Positions 37,131 to 45,437 are shown, numbered from the stretch's first letter. The stretch: DNA of 64,000 bases from Oceanihabitans sediminis (GCF_003337215.1 NZ_QPIG01000002.1:372001-436000), one strand, 5' to 3'. The notes: generated from the letters alone by a model not told the origin. Made by a program: numbers and translations.

Positions 37131-38963
37131 GTGAAAATATTAGATAGATACATTTTAAGCACTTATCTAAAGACTTTTATCAGCGTGTTTTTAATACTCA
37201 TGCTGATTTTTGTTTTACAAACCATTTGGCTTTTCATTAAAGAACTTGCCGGTAAAGATTTAGATTTAGTGGTTGTTTTAAAGTTTCTATTATATTATTC
37301 ACCAAAATTAGTTCCCTTAGTTTTACCCCTTACCATCCTATTATCCTCCATCATGGTTTTTGGAAATTTCGCCGAAAACTATGAATTTGCCGCAATGAAA
37401 TCTACCGGAATTTCCCTACAGCGTGCAATGACCGGGTTGGGGATATTTATTGGAATTCTAGGAATAACTACCTTCTTTTTTAGTAATAACGTAATTCCGT
37501 GGGGAGAATATAATTCATATAACCTTAGAAAAAACATTCAAAAACTAAAGCCTGCAATGGTAATTGCCGAAGGACAGTTTAATGATGTTGGAAATTTTAA
37601 TATTAAGGTAGAAAAGAAAAGCGGACTAAACGGTAAGGACCTAAAAGGAGTTGTTATTCATGAGAAAACTAGTAGTTCTGGTGGAAACAAAAACCATAGA
37701 ACTATTGTTTCTAAAACAGGTGAACTTATAGGAGATGAAAAATCTAGTGTATTGAAACTAATTTTACACGATGGGTATTTTTATGACGACACCCCTCCTA
37801 GAGACTTTAAAGCTAGACAAAAGCATCCCTTAGTAAAAAGTCACTTCCAAAAATACACCTTCAACATAGACCTATCAGATCAGACTAATCTAGATTTAGA
37901 CGAAAAGAATATTACAGATAATTATACCATGCTAAACATTAGAGATCTTAGCTATACGATAGATTCTCTAAAATTAGAAACAAAAAAGGATTATGATGAA
38001 TTAGCAGAAAACCTGCATAATAGATCCCATATCAATGCCCTTAACACAGGAATTACCCCTGCAAAAGATTCCGTTTTTACTGGTAATTCTATTATAGATA
38101 TTTTTGAAAACAATAAGAAAATACAATTAGTTGATTTAGCCTTAAACGCAACTAAAAGCACCAGACAAATAATCCTGACAAAAGAAACCAATTTCAAAGG
38201 AAAGAACATAAATTACAACAAACATATTATTGCTTTACACGAAAAGTTTGCCTTAGGTTTTGCTTGTATTATTTTATTCTTTGTTGGTGCGCCACTAGGA
38301 GCTTTAATTAGAAAGGGAGGTATTGGTTTACCAATGGTTGTCGCCATTCTATTATTCCTTACCTATCACTTTATTGGAATTTTCGCAAAAAACAGTGCTA
38401 AAGACGGAAGCTTCAACCCGATGCTTGCCGCATGGTTTTCAACCTTAGTTATGTTACCTCTCGGAATATTCTTAACCAAAAGAGCTACAGAAGATAGAGG
38501 CCTTTTTGAATTTGATCATATTGTTGAACCTCTAAAAAAGATTTTCAAAATAAAATCAAAAAACAAAGAAAAAGTAGAAGAAAAAACTTCAGAAAACACC
38601 ATAAAAGCGGAAGACACGAAAGCGGTACAAGCTATTTCTAAAGACTATAACTTTCATTCTAAAACTGCTTTCGTTTTCTATATTTCAGGCTTAGTTACTT
38701 TAATTCTGTTTTTTGTATTCAGAAACAACAAACTACCAAGCTTTGCTTCAGCATCGGTACAACTAAGCGTAATTTCCTTTGCTTTAGTAGTATTCTATTA
38801 TTTAAAAGCATGGCTAAATATGAAGAAACTTTATAGTTTCCTAAAGGATAAAACAAATTCAAAAAACCCATTTATACTTATTTTTGGTTTTATTTTTTAC
38901 CCTTTAACCCATTATTTAAGAAGAAACAAAATCAACGAAGACTTTTACAATACTTTAAAATAA
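37131..38963 (+). CDS. LptF/LptG-family LPS export permease
   Basis: A 610-aa inner-membrane subunit of the Lpt lipopolysaccharide exporter (YjgP/YjgQ family), starting with GTG at 37131 (MKILDRYILSTYLKTFISVF). It has three N-terminal membrane helices, with VPLVLPLTILLSSIMVFGNFAENYEFAAMKSTGIS as the coupling-helix region, then a periplasmic beta-jellyroll of ~250 aa, and three more helices (LGFACIILFFVGAPLGALIRKGG). Unusually, it then carries a charged linker and about two extra C-terminal hydrophobic segments (about residues 515-575), making it longer than standard LptF/G (roughly 360 aa). It is followed after 16 bp by ribBA. Confidence 0.93.
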   Translation: MKILDRYILSTYLKTFISVFLILMLIFVLQTIWLFIKELAGKDLDLVVVLKFLLYYSPKLVPLVLPLTILLSSIMVFGNFAENYEFAAMKSTGISLQRAMTGLGIFIGILGITTFFFSNNVIPWGEYNSYNLRKNIQKLKPAMVIAEGQFNDVGNFNIKVEKKSGLNGKDLKGVVIHEKTSSSGGNKNHRTIVSKTGELIGDEKSSVLKLILHDGYFYDDTPPRDFKARQKHPLVKSHFQKYTFNIDLSDQTNLDLDEKNITDNYTMLNIRDLSYTIDSLKLETKKDYDELAENLHNRSHINALNTGITPAKDSVFTGNSIIDIFENNKKIQLVDLALNATKSTRQIILTKETNFKGKNINYNKHIIALHEKFALGFACIILFFVGAPLGALIRKGGIGLPMVVAILLFLTYHFIGIFAKNSAKDGSFNPMLAAWFSTLVMLPLGIFLTKRATEDRGLFEFDHIVEPLKKIFKIKSKNKEKVEEKTSENTIKAEDTKAVQAISKDYNFHSKTAFVFYISGLVTLILFFVFRNNKLPSFASASVQLSVISFALVVFYYLKAWLNMKKLYSFLKDKTNSKNPFILIFGFIFYPLTHYLRRNKINEDFYNTLK

Positions 38964-38967
38964 GCAA

Positions 38968-38975
38968 TATCTTTG
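38968..38975 (+). promoter_or_regulatory. -7-like box immediately before ribBA
   Basis: TATCTTTG matches TAnnTTTG but ends only four bases before the ATG at 38980. If used, transcription would begin at or next to the start codon, giving a leaderless mRNA. It may also be a chance match inside an operon. Confidence 0.35.
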
Positions 38976-38979
38976 TAAC

Positions 38980-40134
38980 ATGAAGACAAAAACTGAAAAC
39001 AACAATAAAGAGTATAAGCTAGACACCATTGAAGATGCGATAAACGACATTAAAAATGGAAAGGTAATTATTGTTGTAGATGATGAAGACAGGGAGAATG
39101 AAGGAGATTTTCTTGCTGCAGCAGAAAAAGTAACTCCGGAAATGATTAATTTCATGGCTACACATGGTCGTGGTTTAATTTGTACTCCTCTTACCGAAAA
39201 ACGTTGCAAAGCTTTAGAGCTAAATATGATGGTAGATAACAACACCGATCCTATGGAAACTGCCTTTACTATTTCGGTAGATTTAAGAGGAAATGGTGTT
39301 ACTACAGGAATTTCTGCAAGTGACAGAGCAAAAACCGTTAAGGCACTTATAGATAGAGACACAAGACCTTTTGAACTTGCAAGACCAGGACATATTTTCC
39401 CTTTAGTTGCTAGAGAAGGTGGTGTTCTACGTAGAACAGGTCATACCGAAGCTGCCATAGATTTTGCCCGTTTAGCCGGACTTGAGCCAGCTGGAGTGAT
39501 TGTAGAAATCATGAACGAAGACGGAACCATGGCTCGCTTACCACAACTTTATAAAGTTGCTAAAAAATTCGATTTAAAAATTGTTTCTATTGAAGATTTA
39601 GTAGCATACAGAATGCTTCATGATTCTTTAATTGAGAAAAAAGAAGACTTTAATATAGAAACTCGTTTTGGAAGCTACCGTTTAAGAGCATACCAACAAA
39701 CTACAAACAATCAAGTGCATATAGCCTTAACCAAAGGTGATTGGGCTACGAACGAAGCGGTTTTAACACGAGTAAACTCTACCCTAGTAAACAACGACAT
39801 CTTAGGTACTTTAACTAATAATGCCGACGAAAAATTAGATGATATGTTTCGTGTGATTAATAAGGCTGGAAAAGGTGCTATTATCTTTATAAATCAAGAT
39901 GCTCAGTCTATTAACTTATTAAACAGATTACACATCTTAAAAGACGCACAAGAACCTAACAAAATTGTAAAAGCTCCAAGAATTAAAATGGACAATAAAG
40001 ATTTTGGTATTGGCGCGCAAATATTACACGATTTAAACATCCATAAATTAAAACTAATCTCTAACTCAGAGCAAAGCAAACGTGTTGGTATGATTGGCTA
40101 CGGATTAGAAATTGTAGAGTATGTAAGCTATTAA
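38980..40134 (+). CDS. ribB: 3,4-dihydroxy-2-butanone-4-phosphate synthase with a degenerate GTP cyclohydrolase II domain
   Basis: A 384-aa riboflavin-pathway protein with RibBA architecture. The N-terminal RibB half is intact: VVDDEDRENEGDFLAAAEKV (acidic, metal-binding), FMATHGRGLICTPL, TTGISASDRAKT and RTGHTEAAIDFARLAGLEPAG. In the C-terminal half the expected zinc motif (Cys-x2-Gly...Cys-x-Cys) is replaced by TRVNSTLVNNDILGTLTNNA, and the catalytic RQEGRGIGL-type loop by FINQDAQSINLLNRL. It therefore should make the four-carbon precursor only and not hydrolyse GTP. A separate RibA must exist elsewhere if the pathway is complete. Confidence 0.92.
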   Translation: MKTKTENNNKEYKLDTIEDAINDIKNGKVIIVVDDEDRENEGDFLAAAEKVTPEMINFMATHGRGLICTPLTEKRCKALELNMMVDNNTDPMETAFTISVDLRGNGVTTGISASDRAKTVKALIDRDTRPFELARPGHIFPLVAREGGVLRRTGHTEAAIDFARLAGLEPAGVIVEIMNEDGTMARLPQLYKVAKKFDLKIVSIEDLVAYRMLHDSLIEKKEDFNIETRFGSYRLRAYQQTTNNQVHIALTKGDWATNEAVLTRVNSTLVNNDILGTLTNNADEKLDDMFRVINKAGKGAIIFINQDAQSINLLNRLHILKDAQEPNKIVKAPRIKMDNKDFGIGAQILHDLNIHKLKLISNSEQSKRVGMIGYGLEIVEYVSY

Positions 40135-40180
40135 AAAAAAGGAAACAACTTTAGTTTTTACTTTAGTTGTTTCCTTTTCA
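40135..40180 (+). terminator. Terminator after ribBA
   Basis: Hairpin with arms GGAAACAACT and AGTTGTTTCC preceded by an A-run and followed by TTTTC; the loop itself contains a smaller TTTAG/CTTTA pairing. Confidence 0.88.
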
Positions 40181-40258
40181 ATATTAACTTTTTATGTTCT
40201 GTAAAACATCAAAATCTTTATAGATTAGTAAAAAAAAGCCTAGTACACAAACACCTAA

Positions 40259-41461
40259 CTAACTCTTAGTTAACACAGAAGTAATTACATTACGCATTTT
40301 ATTAGCTCTTTCTTTCACCTCCTCTTCTGTCCAAGACAATTTAATTAAGCAGGAAATATTTCTTCCAATATAGCTATCAGATTGCTCAAAGGTTTTGGTT
40401 TGAAGGTATTTTAAACCTTCTTTTACTTCTGCAGGAATAGGATATAAAGTCTTAAGTTCTTTAAGATGCTCCCATTTTCTTATATAGTGCCAATTATTGT
40501 CATAATAATGGAAACAAGCATCTACACCATGATCCTTCAATGCTGCTGAAGCTTTTCTTGCAGTTTCTATATCTGGTAAAAAGAAGCTTAAAAACGAATA
40601 GCTTTCTTCTCCCCCTTCCGGAACGGTTCTAAAAGTAATTTCAGGAATTCTAGAAAGCGCTTCACGTAGCATGTTATAGTTCTTCTTCTGAATAGCTACA
40701 AACTCATCTAAACGCTTTAATTGCGCCAAACCTACAGCTGCATGTAATTCTGAAATTCTAAAATTATATCCTAAAAACGGATGCGTTTCTGCTCCTCTAT
40801 CGTTTCCTTTATGATCGTGCCCGTGATCTGAAAAACGATCTGCATGTAATGCATATTTCGGATTATTAGTAAGTACTGCTCCCCCTTCACCTGCTGTAAT
40901 AATTTTCACAAAATCTAAAGATAGACAACCTAAATCTCCAATACTTCCCAATGGTTTTCCTTTATAAGTAGCTCCTGTAGCTTGAGAGGAATCTTCTAAA
41001 AGAATTAAATCATGCTCCTTACATATCTTTATTAAAGCACCCATATCTGCCATACTTCCGCACATATGCACAGGCATTATAGCTTTTGTTTTAGGAGTAA
41101 TAGCAGCCTCAACCGCTTTAGGGTCTAAGGTTAAAGTATCATCAATATCTACTAAAACAGGAATAGCTCCTAGCATCATAATAGCTTCAAAACTAGCCAC
41201 AAATGTAAAAGTTGGCATAATAACCTCATCTCCTGCTCCAATACCTGCTGCTGCTAAAGCAATTGTCACAGCTGCAGTTCCGCTAGAAACTAATTGAGCA
41301 TGCTTCACTTGTAGTTTTTCTTCTAAGGTTTGCTCTAGTTCTTTAGCTTTCCAATGGCCATTTCGCATACCATCAAAACCATAGCGCATAAGCACTCCAG
41401 AATCTAAAACATCGTTTACTTCCTTGCGTTCTTTATCTCCAAAAAGTTCAAATCCAGGCAT
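40259..41461 (-). CDS. DegT/DnrJ/EryC1/StrS-family sugar aminotransferase
   Basis: A 400-aa PLP-dependent enzyme of the nucleotide-sugar aminotransferase family. Visible elements are LVSSGTAAVTIALAAAGIGAGDEVIMPTFTFVAS, PVHMCGSMADM, LLEDSSQATGATYKGKPLG and the PLP-lysine region CLSLDFVKIITAGEGGAVLT, then FLGYNFRISELHAAVGLAQL. The N-terminus MPGFELFGDKERKEV and overall layout recall 8-amino-3,8-dideoxy-octulosonate transaminase (KdnA), an LPS-core enzyme, but this is a weak recollection. No partner kdnB or sugar genes flank it. Confidence 0.87.
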   Translation of the reverse strand: MPGFELFGDKERKEVNDVLDSGVLMRYGFDGMRNGHWKAKELEQTLEEKLQVKHAQLVSSGTAAVTIALAAAGIGAGDEVIMPTFTFVASFEAIMMLGAIPVLVDIDDTLTLDPKAVEAAITPKTKAIMPVHMCGSMADMGALIKICKEHDLILLEDSSQATGATYKGKPLGSIGDLGCLSLDFVKIITAGEGGAVLTNNPKYALHADRFSDHGHDHKGNDRGAETHPFLGYNFRISELHAAVGLAQLKRLDEFVAIQKKNYNMLREALSRIPEITFRTVPEGGEESYSFLSFFLPDIETARKASAALKDHGVDACFHYYDNNWHYIRKWEHLKELKTLYPIPAEVKEGLKYLQTKTFEQSDSYIGRNISCLIKLSWTEEEVKERANKMRNVITSVLTKS

Positions 41462-41504
41462 ATTTGTATTGTTAGTTTTTCAAATTTACGACTAATATAA
41501 GGAA

Positions 41505-41542
41505 TAAAAAAAGCGCCAAAACCCTAAGTTTTGACGCTTTTT
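41505..41542 (-). terminator. Terminator after the thioredoxin-fold lipid/envelope gene
   Basis: Hairpin AAAGCGCCAAAAC / GTTTTGACGCTTT with one mismatch and A/T runs on both sides, 18 bp beyond the stop of the minus-strand gene at 41560-42021. Confidence 0.88.
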
Positions 41543-41559
41543 ATAAATTATTTATTCTT

Positions 41560-42021
41560 TTAATAATTCTCTAATACCGAGTCTACAAAAGCATAGTGTC
41601 TATCTGTTTCACGCAGAAAGGTATAGCCTGATATTTCACCAATTACTTTTCCTTTTGCGTTTAAAGCAACCAAATTTGGATAGCTTCCGTTTTTATTATA
41701 CTTACGAACCAAGTCCATATTAATTTTCTTTTGTTCTGGAGAAATAATATCTACTCTTCTTGGGATATCTACCATCACCAAAACCATCTTTTCTGCCTTT
41801 TCTTCAAATTTAGGAGTGCTGAAAAAGTCTTGTTTTAACATTTTACAAGGTGCACACCAATCGCTTCCTGTGAAATATAATAGAATTGGTTTCTTTTCTT
41901 TTAATGAAATTAATTTTGCTTCTTCTAAATCTGTAAGCCAATTAAGATTAGACATATCTTCTTCTTGTGCAGATACATTAAAAATTAATGTTAAAGCAAA
42001 TAGTAATATTAGGTTTTTCAT
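41560..42021 (-). CDS. Secreted thioredoxin-like protein
   Basis: A 153-aa exported thioredoxin-fold protein with a signal peptide (MKNLILLFALTLIFNVSAQ). The redox motif is LLYFTGSDWCAPCKMLKQDFF (CAPC), and a cis-Pro region is visible in YNKNGSYPNLVALNAKGKV. The WC-x-x-C with an upstream SD resembles the DUF255/Thioredoxin_7 group, periplasmic thiol reductases that often work with DsbD. It is a single-gene unit. Confidence 0.88.
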   Translation of the reverse strand: MKNLILLFALTLIFNVSAQEEDMSNLNWLTDLEEAKLISLKEKKPILLYFTGSDWCAPCKMLKQDFFSTPKFEEKAEKMVLVMVDIPRRVDIISPEQKKINMDLVRKYNKNGSYPNLVALNAKGKVIGEISGYTFLRETDRHYAFVDSVLENY

Positions 42022-42083
42022 TTTGTTTTAAATTGTGCGTTTTACAAATGTAATTTATTTATTAAAACAACAATCTTGCCAAG

Positions 42084-42719
42084 TTATTGTTTATGAATTA
42101 TTACAGAATCTAAAACTTCTTTTCTTACTTTCTTAAAATCGGCAAACATATCGTCTTCAGCTCTATAACCTATAGGTAATAACAGTACCGATTTAAGGCC
42201 TTTTTTGTATAATCCTAAAACCTCATCATATTTTTCTGGTACAAATCCTTCCATAGGGCAAGAATCTATTCCTAATGTAGCACAAACAGTTAATAAATTC
42301 CCCATAGCAAGGTAGGCTTGTTTAATAGCCCATTCTTCTATATTATCTTGTGATTTACTAGTGAAATTATCAATTAAAAAGTTTCTAAACGGTGATAATA
42401 TTTTATCTGGCGTGTTTCTTATTTGTTTTACTCTTTCAAAGTAGTTTATAATAAATTCTTTATCTATATCCGTTTCAATACAAATCACTAACACATGAGA
42501 GGCAAGCGCAATCTGTTGTTGGTTCATGCTATGCTCGACCAAAGAAGTTTGCAGTTCTTTATCCTGCACGACTAACAATTTTATAGGCTGTAAGCCATAA
42601 GAAGTTGCTGTTAGATTAAAAGCTTCTAACAAAACTTGTAATTTTTCGTTTTCAATTAATAGTTTATCATTGAATTTTTTTGTTGCATACCTCCAAGATA
42701 ACTGATCAATTATATTCAT
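42084..42719 (-). CDS. Nitroreductase-family NAD(P)H-dependent oxidoreductase
   Basis: A 211-aa FMN-dependent enzyme of the NfsB-like nitroreductase family. Motifs are LSWRYATKKFND at the N-terminus, TATSYGLQPIKLLVVQD, AIKQAYLAMGNLLTVCATLGIDSCPMEGFVPEKYDEVL and the C-terminal LLPIGYRAEDDMFADFKKVRK. The substrate is unknown (quinones or nitroaromatics are typical). It is the last backbone gene before the tRNA-Ser and the integrated element. Confidence 0.92.
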   Translation of the reverse strand: MNIIDQLSWRYATKKFNDKLLIENEKLQVLLEAFNLTATSYGLQPIKLLVVQDKELQTSLVEHSMNQQQIALASHVLVICIETDIDKEFIINYFERVKQIRNTPDKILSPFRNFLIDNFTSKSQDNIEEWAIKQAYLAMGNLLTVCATLGIDSCPMEGFVPEKYDEVLGLYKKGLKSVLLLPIGYRAEDDMFADFKKVRKEVLDSVIIHKQ

Positions 42720-42852
42720 ATTTTAAGTGTTTTGGCAAAAATACTATTTGTAATGACTTTTTTAACAAGTTGAGAATAAAATTAATAGAAGAATTTTAAA
42801 AAAAAGATTAAAATTTTTTCTGTTTTTGTTGGTTAGAATTAAAAAGGATTTC

Positions 42853-42860
42853 TATATTTG
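42853..42860 (+). promoter_or_regulatory. Promoter of tRNA-Ser
   Basis: TATATTTG is an exact TAnnTTTG -7 box 36 bp before the mature tRNA. A TTG at 42829-42831 lies 21 bp upstream of it, near the spacing expected for the -33 element. Confidence 0.7.
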
Positions 42861-42896
42861 CACTCGCATTTGGGAAATACCCAATGAGGCACTCAA

Positions 42897-42981
42897 GGAG
42901 AAATGGCAGAGTGGTCGAATGCGGCAGTCTTGAAAACTGTTGAGGGTCACACCTCCGGGGGTTCGAATCCCTCTTTCTCCG
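42897..42981 (+). tRNA. tRNA-Ser (anticodon UGA)
   Basis: An 85-nt cloverleaf. The acceptor arms are GGAGAAA / TTTCTCC with a G discriminator. The anticodon stem GCAGT/ACTGT closes the loop CTTGAAA, whose middle bases TGA read UCA codons. A long variable arm (GAGGGTCACACCTCC region) is the class II mark of tRNA-Ser. The T-arm has GGTTCGAATCC. CCA is not encoded. The tyrosine recombinase gene starts 273 bp downstream, so the tRNA 3' end is the likely integration site of the element that follows. Confidence 0.95.
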
Positions 42982-43012
42982 CTAGGAATTAAACAAATTC
43001 CACCAAAACCCT

Positions 43013-43042
43013 TTAAAACGTACGTTTTAAAGGGTTTTTTCT
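43013..43042 (+). terminator. Terminator behind tRNA-Ser
   Basis: A long perfect palindrome (arms AACCCTTTAAAACGTA and its complement) ends in TTTTTT, 34 bp beyond the tRNA. Confidence 0.92.
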
Positions 43043-43089
43043 TTTTAGCATATACCAAAATATTCATTAAATCGTGTAACAAAGGTGGT

Positions 43090-43135
43090 AAATTCGGTTA
43101 CCTCAACTTTTTCAATTTTTAGGGTAACCGAATTT
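43090..43135. repeat. 13-bp inverted repeat upstream of the integrase
   Basis: AAATTCGGTTACC (43090-43102) and GGTAACCGAATTT (43123-43135) form a perfect inverted repeat with a 20-bp spacer. The core GGTTACC recurs at 43244-43250 just before the integrase start codon, and a second inverted pair (TTACCTCAA at 43098-43106 and TTGAGGTAA at 43209-43217) overlaps it. The layout suits recombinase or excisionase arm-binding sites, or an operator. Confidence 0.55.
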
Positions 43136-43254
43136 TAAGCTTTCCTCAATGTTTACAAGAGTTAACCAGTACTAAAACTGGTTCAAAAATCAAACATCTT
43201 GTGTCGTATTGAGGTAAAAATTAAGTTTATTATTAATTAAAAAGGTTACCAAAA

Positions 43255-44502
43255 ATGAAAACAAAAGTTTCTATCCTCTTTTATGCAAAAAGAGCAAAAG
43301 TCAATGCGAATGGCTTATTCCCTATTTACACACGCATTACAGTTAACGGAAAACGAATTGAAATGAGCACCGGAAGATTTGTAGATCCATCCAAATGGTC
43401 CACCTCTGCAGGCAAAATGAAAGGCCAATCAGAAGAAGCTCGTTCAGTAAATAGACAGCTTGATATGCTAAAAGTCAAGATTATTGACATGCAGATGGAG
43501 TTAATTCATCAAAATATTCCAATCACAGCAAAAGCATTTAAAAGCAAACTATTAGGTCTTGATGAAAAGCAACGTATGCTCATACCTATATTCGAAGATC
43601 ACAACAAAAAGATTGAAGAACTGGTAGGTAAAGAATACGCACCAGGAACACTGGAACGCTACAAAACATCATTAAAACATACCATTGATTTTTTAGAATG
43701 GAAGTATAAAATTTCAGATATCGACATTCTAAAAATAAACCATGCCTTTATCACGGAATATGAATTCTATTTAAGAAGCGTAAGAAACTGTAGTAATAAT
43801 ACAGCTGTAAAATACATCAAGAATTTCGGCAAAATAATCAAGATTTGTCTAGCCAATAATTGGATAGATAAAAACCCATTTAGCAACTACAAGGCGAAAG
43901 TTAGAGAAGTAGAACGTGTATATCTAACAGAAGATGAAATCCAGAAAATACTAAACAAAGAATTCCCAACAGAGCGCTTATCACTAGTTCGAGATATATT
44001 CTTATTTAGCTGCTTTACTGGTCTGGCTTATATCGATGTAAAGAACCTAACCAAATCTCACATCAGTTTAGGTATTGATGGTGAGAAATGGATATTTACA
44101 CACCGTCAAAAAACGGAATCTGCTTCTAAAATTCCGATCCTTCCGGTAACACAATTAATTATCGATAAATATTTAGAGCATCCACAATGCTTAAATGAAA
44201 ATCGTTTACTACCCATATTAAGCAATCAAAAAATGAATGCCTATTTAAAGGAAATAGCAGGAATTTGCGAAATAAACAAGGAACTCACATTCCATATTGC
44301 GCGTCATACATTTGCGACTACAGTCACCCTTTCAAATGGCGTACCTATCGAAAGCGTTAGTAAAATGCTTGGTCATAAAAATTTAAGAACCACACAGCAT
44401 TACGCCAAAGTTTTAGATAGAAAAGTAAGCGACGATATGAGACTTTTAAAGGAAAAACTGGGTAATACACATACCATTACAAAAGCCAAACAAATTGGTT
44501 AA
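43255..44502 (+). CDS. Tyrosine recombinase (IntDOT-like integrase)
   Basis: A 415-aa site-specific recombinase, probably integrating and excising the element at tRNA-Ser. It has an N-terminal arm-binding domain (VSILFYAKRAKVNANGLFPI), a core-binding SAM-like domain (about residues 110-215) and a C-terminal catalytic domain. Catalytic residues visible are Lys287 (RQKTES), His347 and Arg350 (HIARH), His374 (MLGHKN) and the nucleophile Tyr383 (TQHYAKV). The first catalytic arginine is absent: the box reads FTGLAYIDV with Ala258. That substitution class is known from IntDOT-type enzymes of Bacteroidota conjugative transposons. Confidence 0.93.
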   Translation: MKTKVSILFYAKRAKVNANGLFPIYTRITVNGKRIEMSTGRFVDPSKWSTSAGKMKGQSEEARSVNRQLDMLKVKIIDMQMELIHQNIPITAKAFKSKLLGLDEKQRMLIPIFEDHNKKIEELVGKEYAPGTLERYKTSLKHTIDFLEWKYKISDIDILKINHAFITEYEFYLRSVRNCSNNTAVKYIKNFGKIIKICLANNWIDKNPFSNYKAKVREVERVYLTEDEIQKILNKEFPTERLSLVRDIFLFSCFTGLAYIDVKNLTKSHISLGIDGEKWIFTHRQKTESASKIPILPVTQLIIDKYLEHPQCLNENRLLPILSNQKMNAYLKEIAGICEINKELTFHIARHTFATTVTLSNGVPIESVSKMLGHKNLRTTQHYAKVLDRKVSDDMRLLKEKLGNTHTITKAKQIG

Positions 44503-44553
44503 TTTTGATGTTGTTGAAAACTTTTTAAGTGTTCAATTCAATAATTTTAACAG

Positions 44554-44597
44554 AAAATGGTTTATTTTGATAGCACTCGAAATAAACCATTTTTTAA
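44554..44597 (+). terminator. Hairpin terminator between integrase and rteC-like gene
   Basis: Perfect 14-bp inverted repeat AAAATGGTTTATTT / AAATAAACCATTTT with a 12-nt loop, followed by TT. It ends only about seven bases before the ATG of the next gene, so it may separate the two units or restrict read-through translation. Confidence 0.8.
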
Positions 44598-44600
44598 TCT

Positions 44601-45437
44601 ATGAATACCTTTTGCATACCATTCTTTCAGGAATTGGAGCGTGACTTTGAATTACTCAAAAGCACCTATTGCAATAGTATTGAGCATAGTCAAAAAATGA
44701 TTTTCTTTTTAGAAAAAAAGTTAAAGCAAATCAATAAATGGGTGAAAACATTTTGCTTTGATAATGAAAAAGATGAAATCTATTTCTTTAAAGAATTAAA
44801 ACCATCATTAGTTTCTAAAATCTTATACTACAAATACATTTTAAAAATTGAATCTACATTGCCTCCAGGCAAAAAAGGAAAACGCAAACATTACATCAAG
44901 GCGTTAAATAAAGCGACTCAATTAGGAAAAGAAAATCGCGAATTCTATGAATACTTTAGATGTAGAGCAACTTACAGCGACACCAATTATTTTATAAGAA
45001 GACCCTATAAGGATATCATTCGTGATCACTCCATGCTTTTGTTTTTTGACTCTAAAATATCTACTTCCCATGATTATCAGGTAGCCAGCTTGATTAGTGC
45101 TGATATGCTGATTAATTACTTGGAACGCAAAATTGATGAAATCGATAATAAAAATGGCACCAATAATTTTGGCCAACCTGTAAATTATTCCTGGTCTGGT
45201 ACCAAAATAGATTTGGTAGAACTCATCTATGCTTTAAAACATGCGAAGCTGATTAATAATGGTAATACCGATGTTAAAGAATTAGCGACTCATATTGGTA
45301 AAATCTTTAATATTGAATTAGAAGATAGCATTTACCGAGTATATCAAGATATCAAGATCAGAAAAACGGTTCGAACAAAATTCTTAAATAGTTTGGTGGA
45401 AAGCCTCAACCAAAAATTGATGGAAGAAGACTACTAA
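44601..45437 (+). CDS. RteC-like regulatory protein
   Basis: A 278-aa helical, basic protein resembling RteC of Bacteroides conjugative transposons, which activates excision genes in CTnDOT. Features are the N-terminal FFQELERDFELLK helix, LYYKYILKIESTLPPG, the mid-protein YFRCRATYSDTNYFIRR, and a C-terminal region WSGTKIDLVELIYALKHAKLIN followed by VKELATHIGKIFNIELEDSIYRVYQDIKIRK typical of the family. It probably controls excision or transfer of this element. There is no RteA/RteB two-component pair in the window. Confidence 0.88.
   Translation: MNTFCIPFFQELERDFELLKSTYCNSIEHSQKMIFFLEKKLKQINKWVKTFCFDNEKDEIYFFKELKPSLVSKILYYKYILKIESTLPPGKKGKRKHYIKALNKATQLGKENREFYEYFRCRATYSDTNYFIRRPYKDIIRDHSMLLFFDSKISTSHDYQVASLISADMLINYLERKIDEIDNKNGTNNFGQPVNYSWSGTKIDLVELIYALKHAKLINNGNTDVKELATHIGKIFNIELEDSIYRVYQDIKIRKTVRTKFLNSLVESLNQKLMEEDY

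Noticed and set aside
38955-39362. A 135-codon minus-strand frame over the start of ribBA
   Set aside because: It lies opposite conserved RibB catalytic motifs; serine- and leucine-rich content is the expected shadow of the real gene.
42852-43122. Two short open frames overlapping the tRNA and its terminator
   Set aside because: They run through the tRNA-Ser cloverleaf and the palindromic terminator on opposite strands; their residues mirror the palindrome and not a protein family.
43090-43135. Rho-independent terminator in front of the integrase
   Set aside because: The 13-bp arms are separated by 20 bp and not followed by a T-run; a separate strong terminator already lies upstream.
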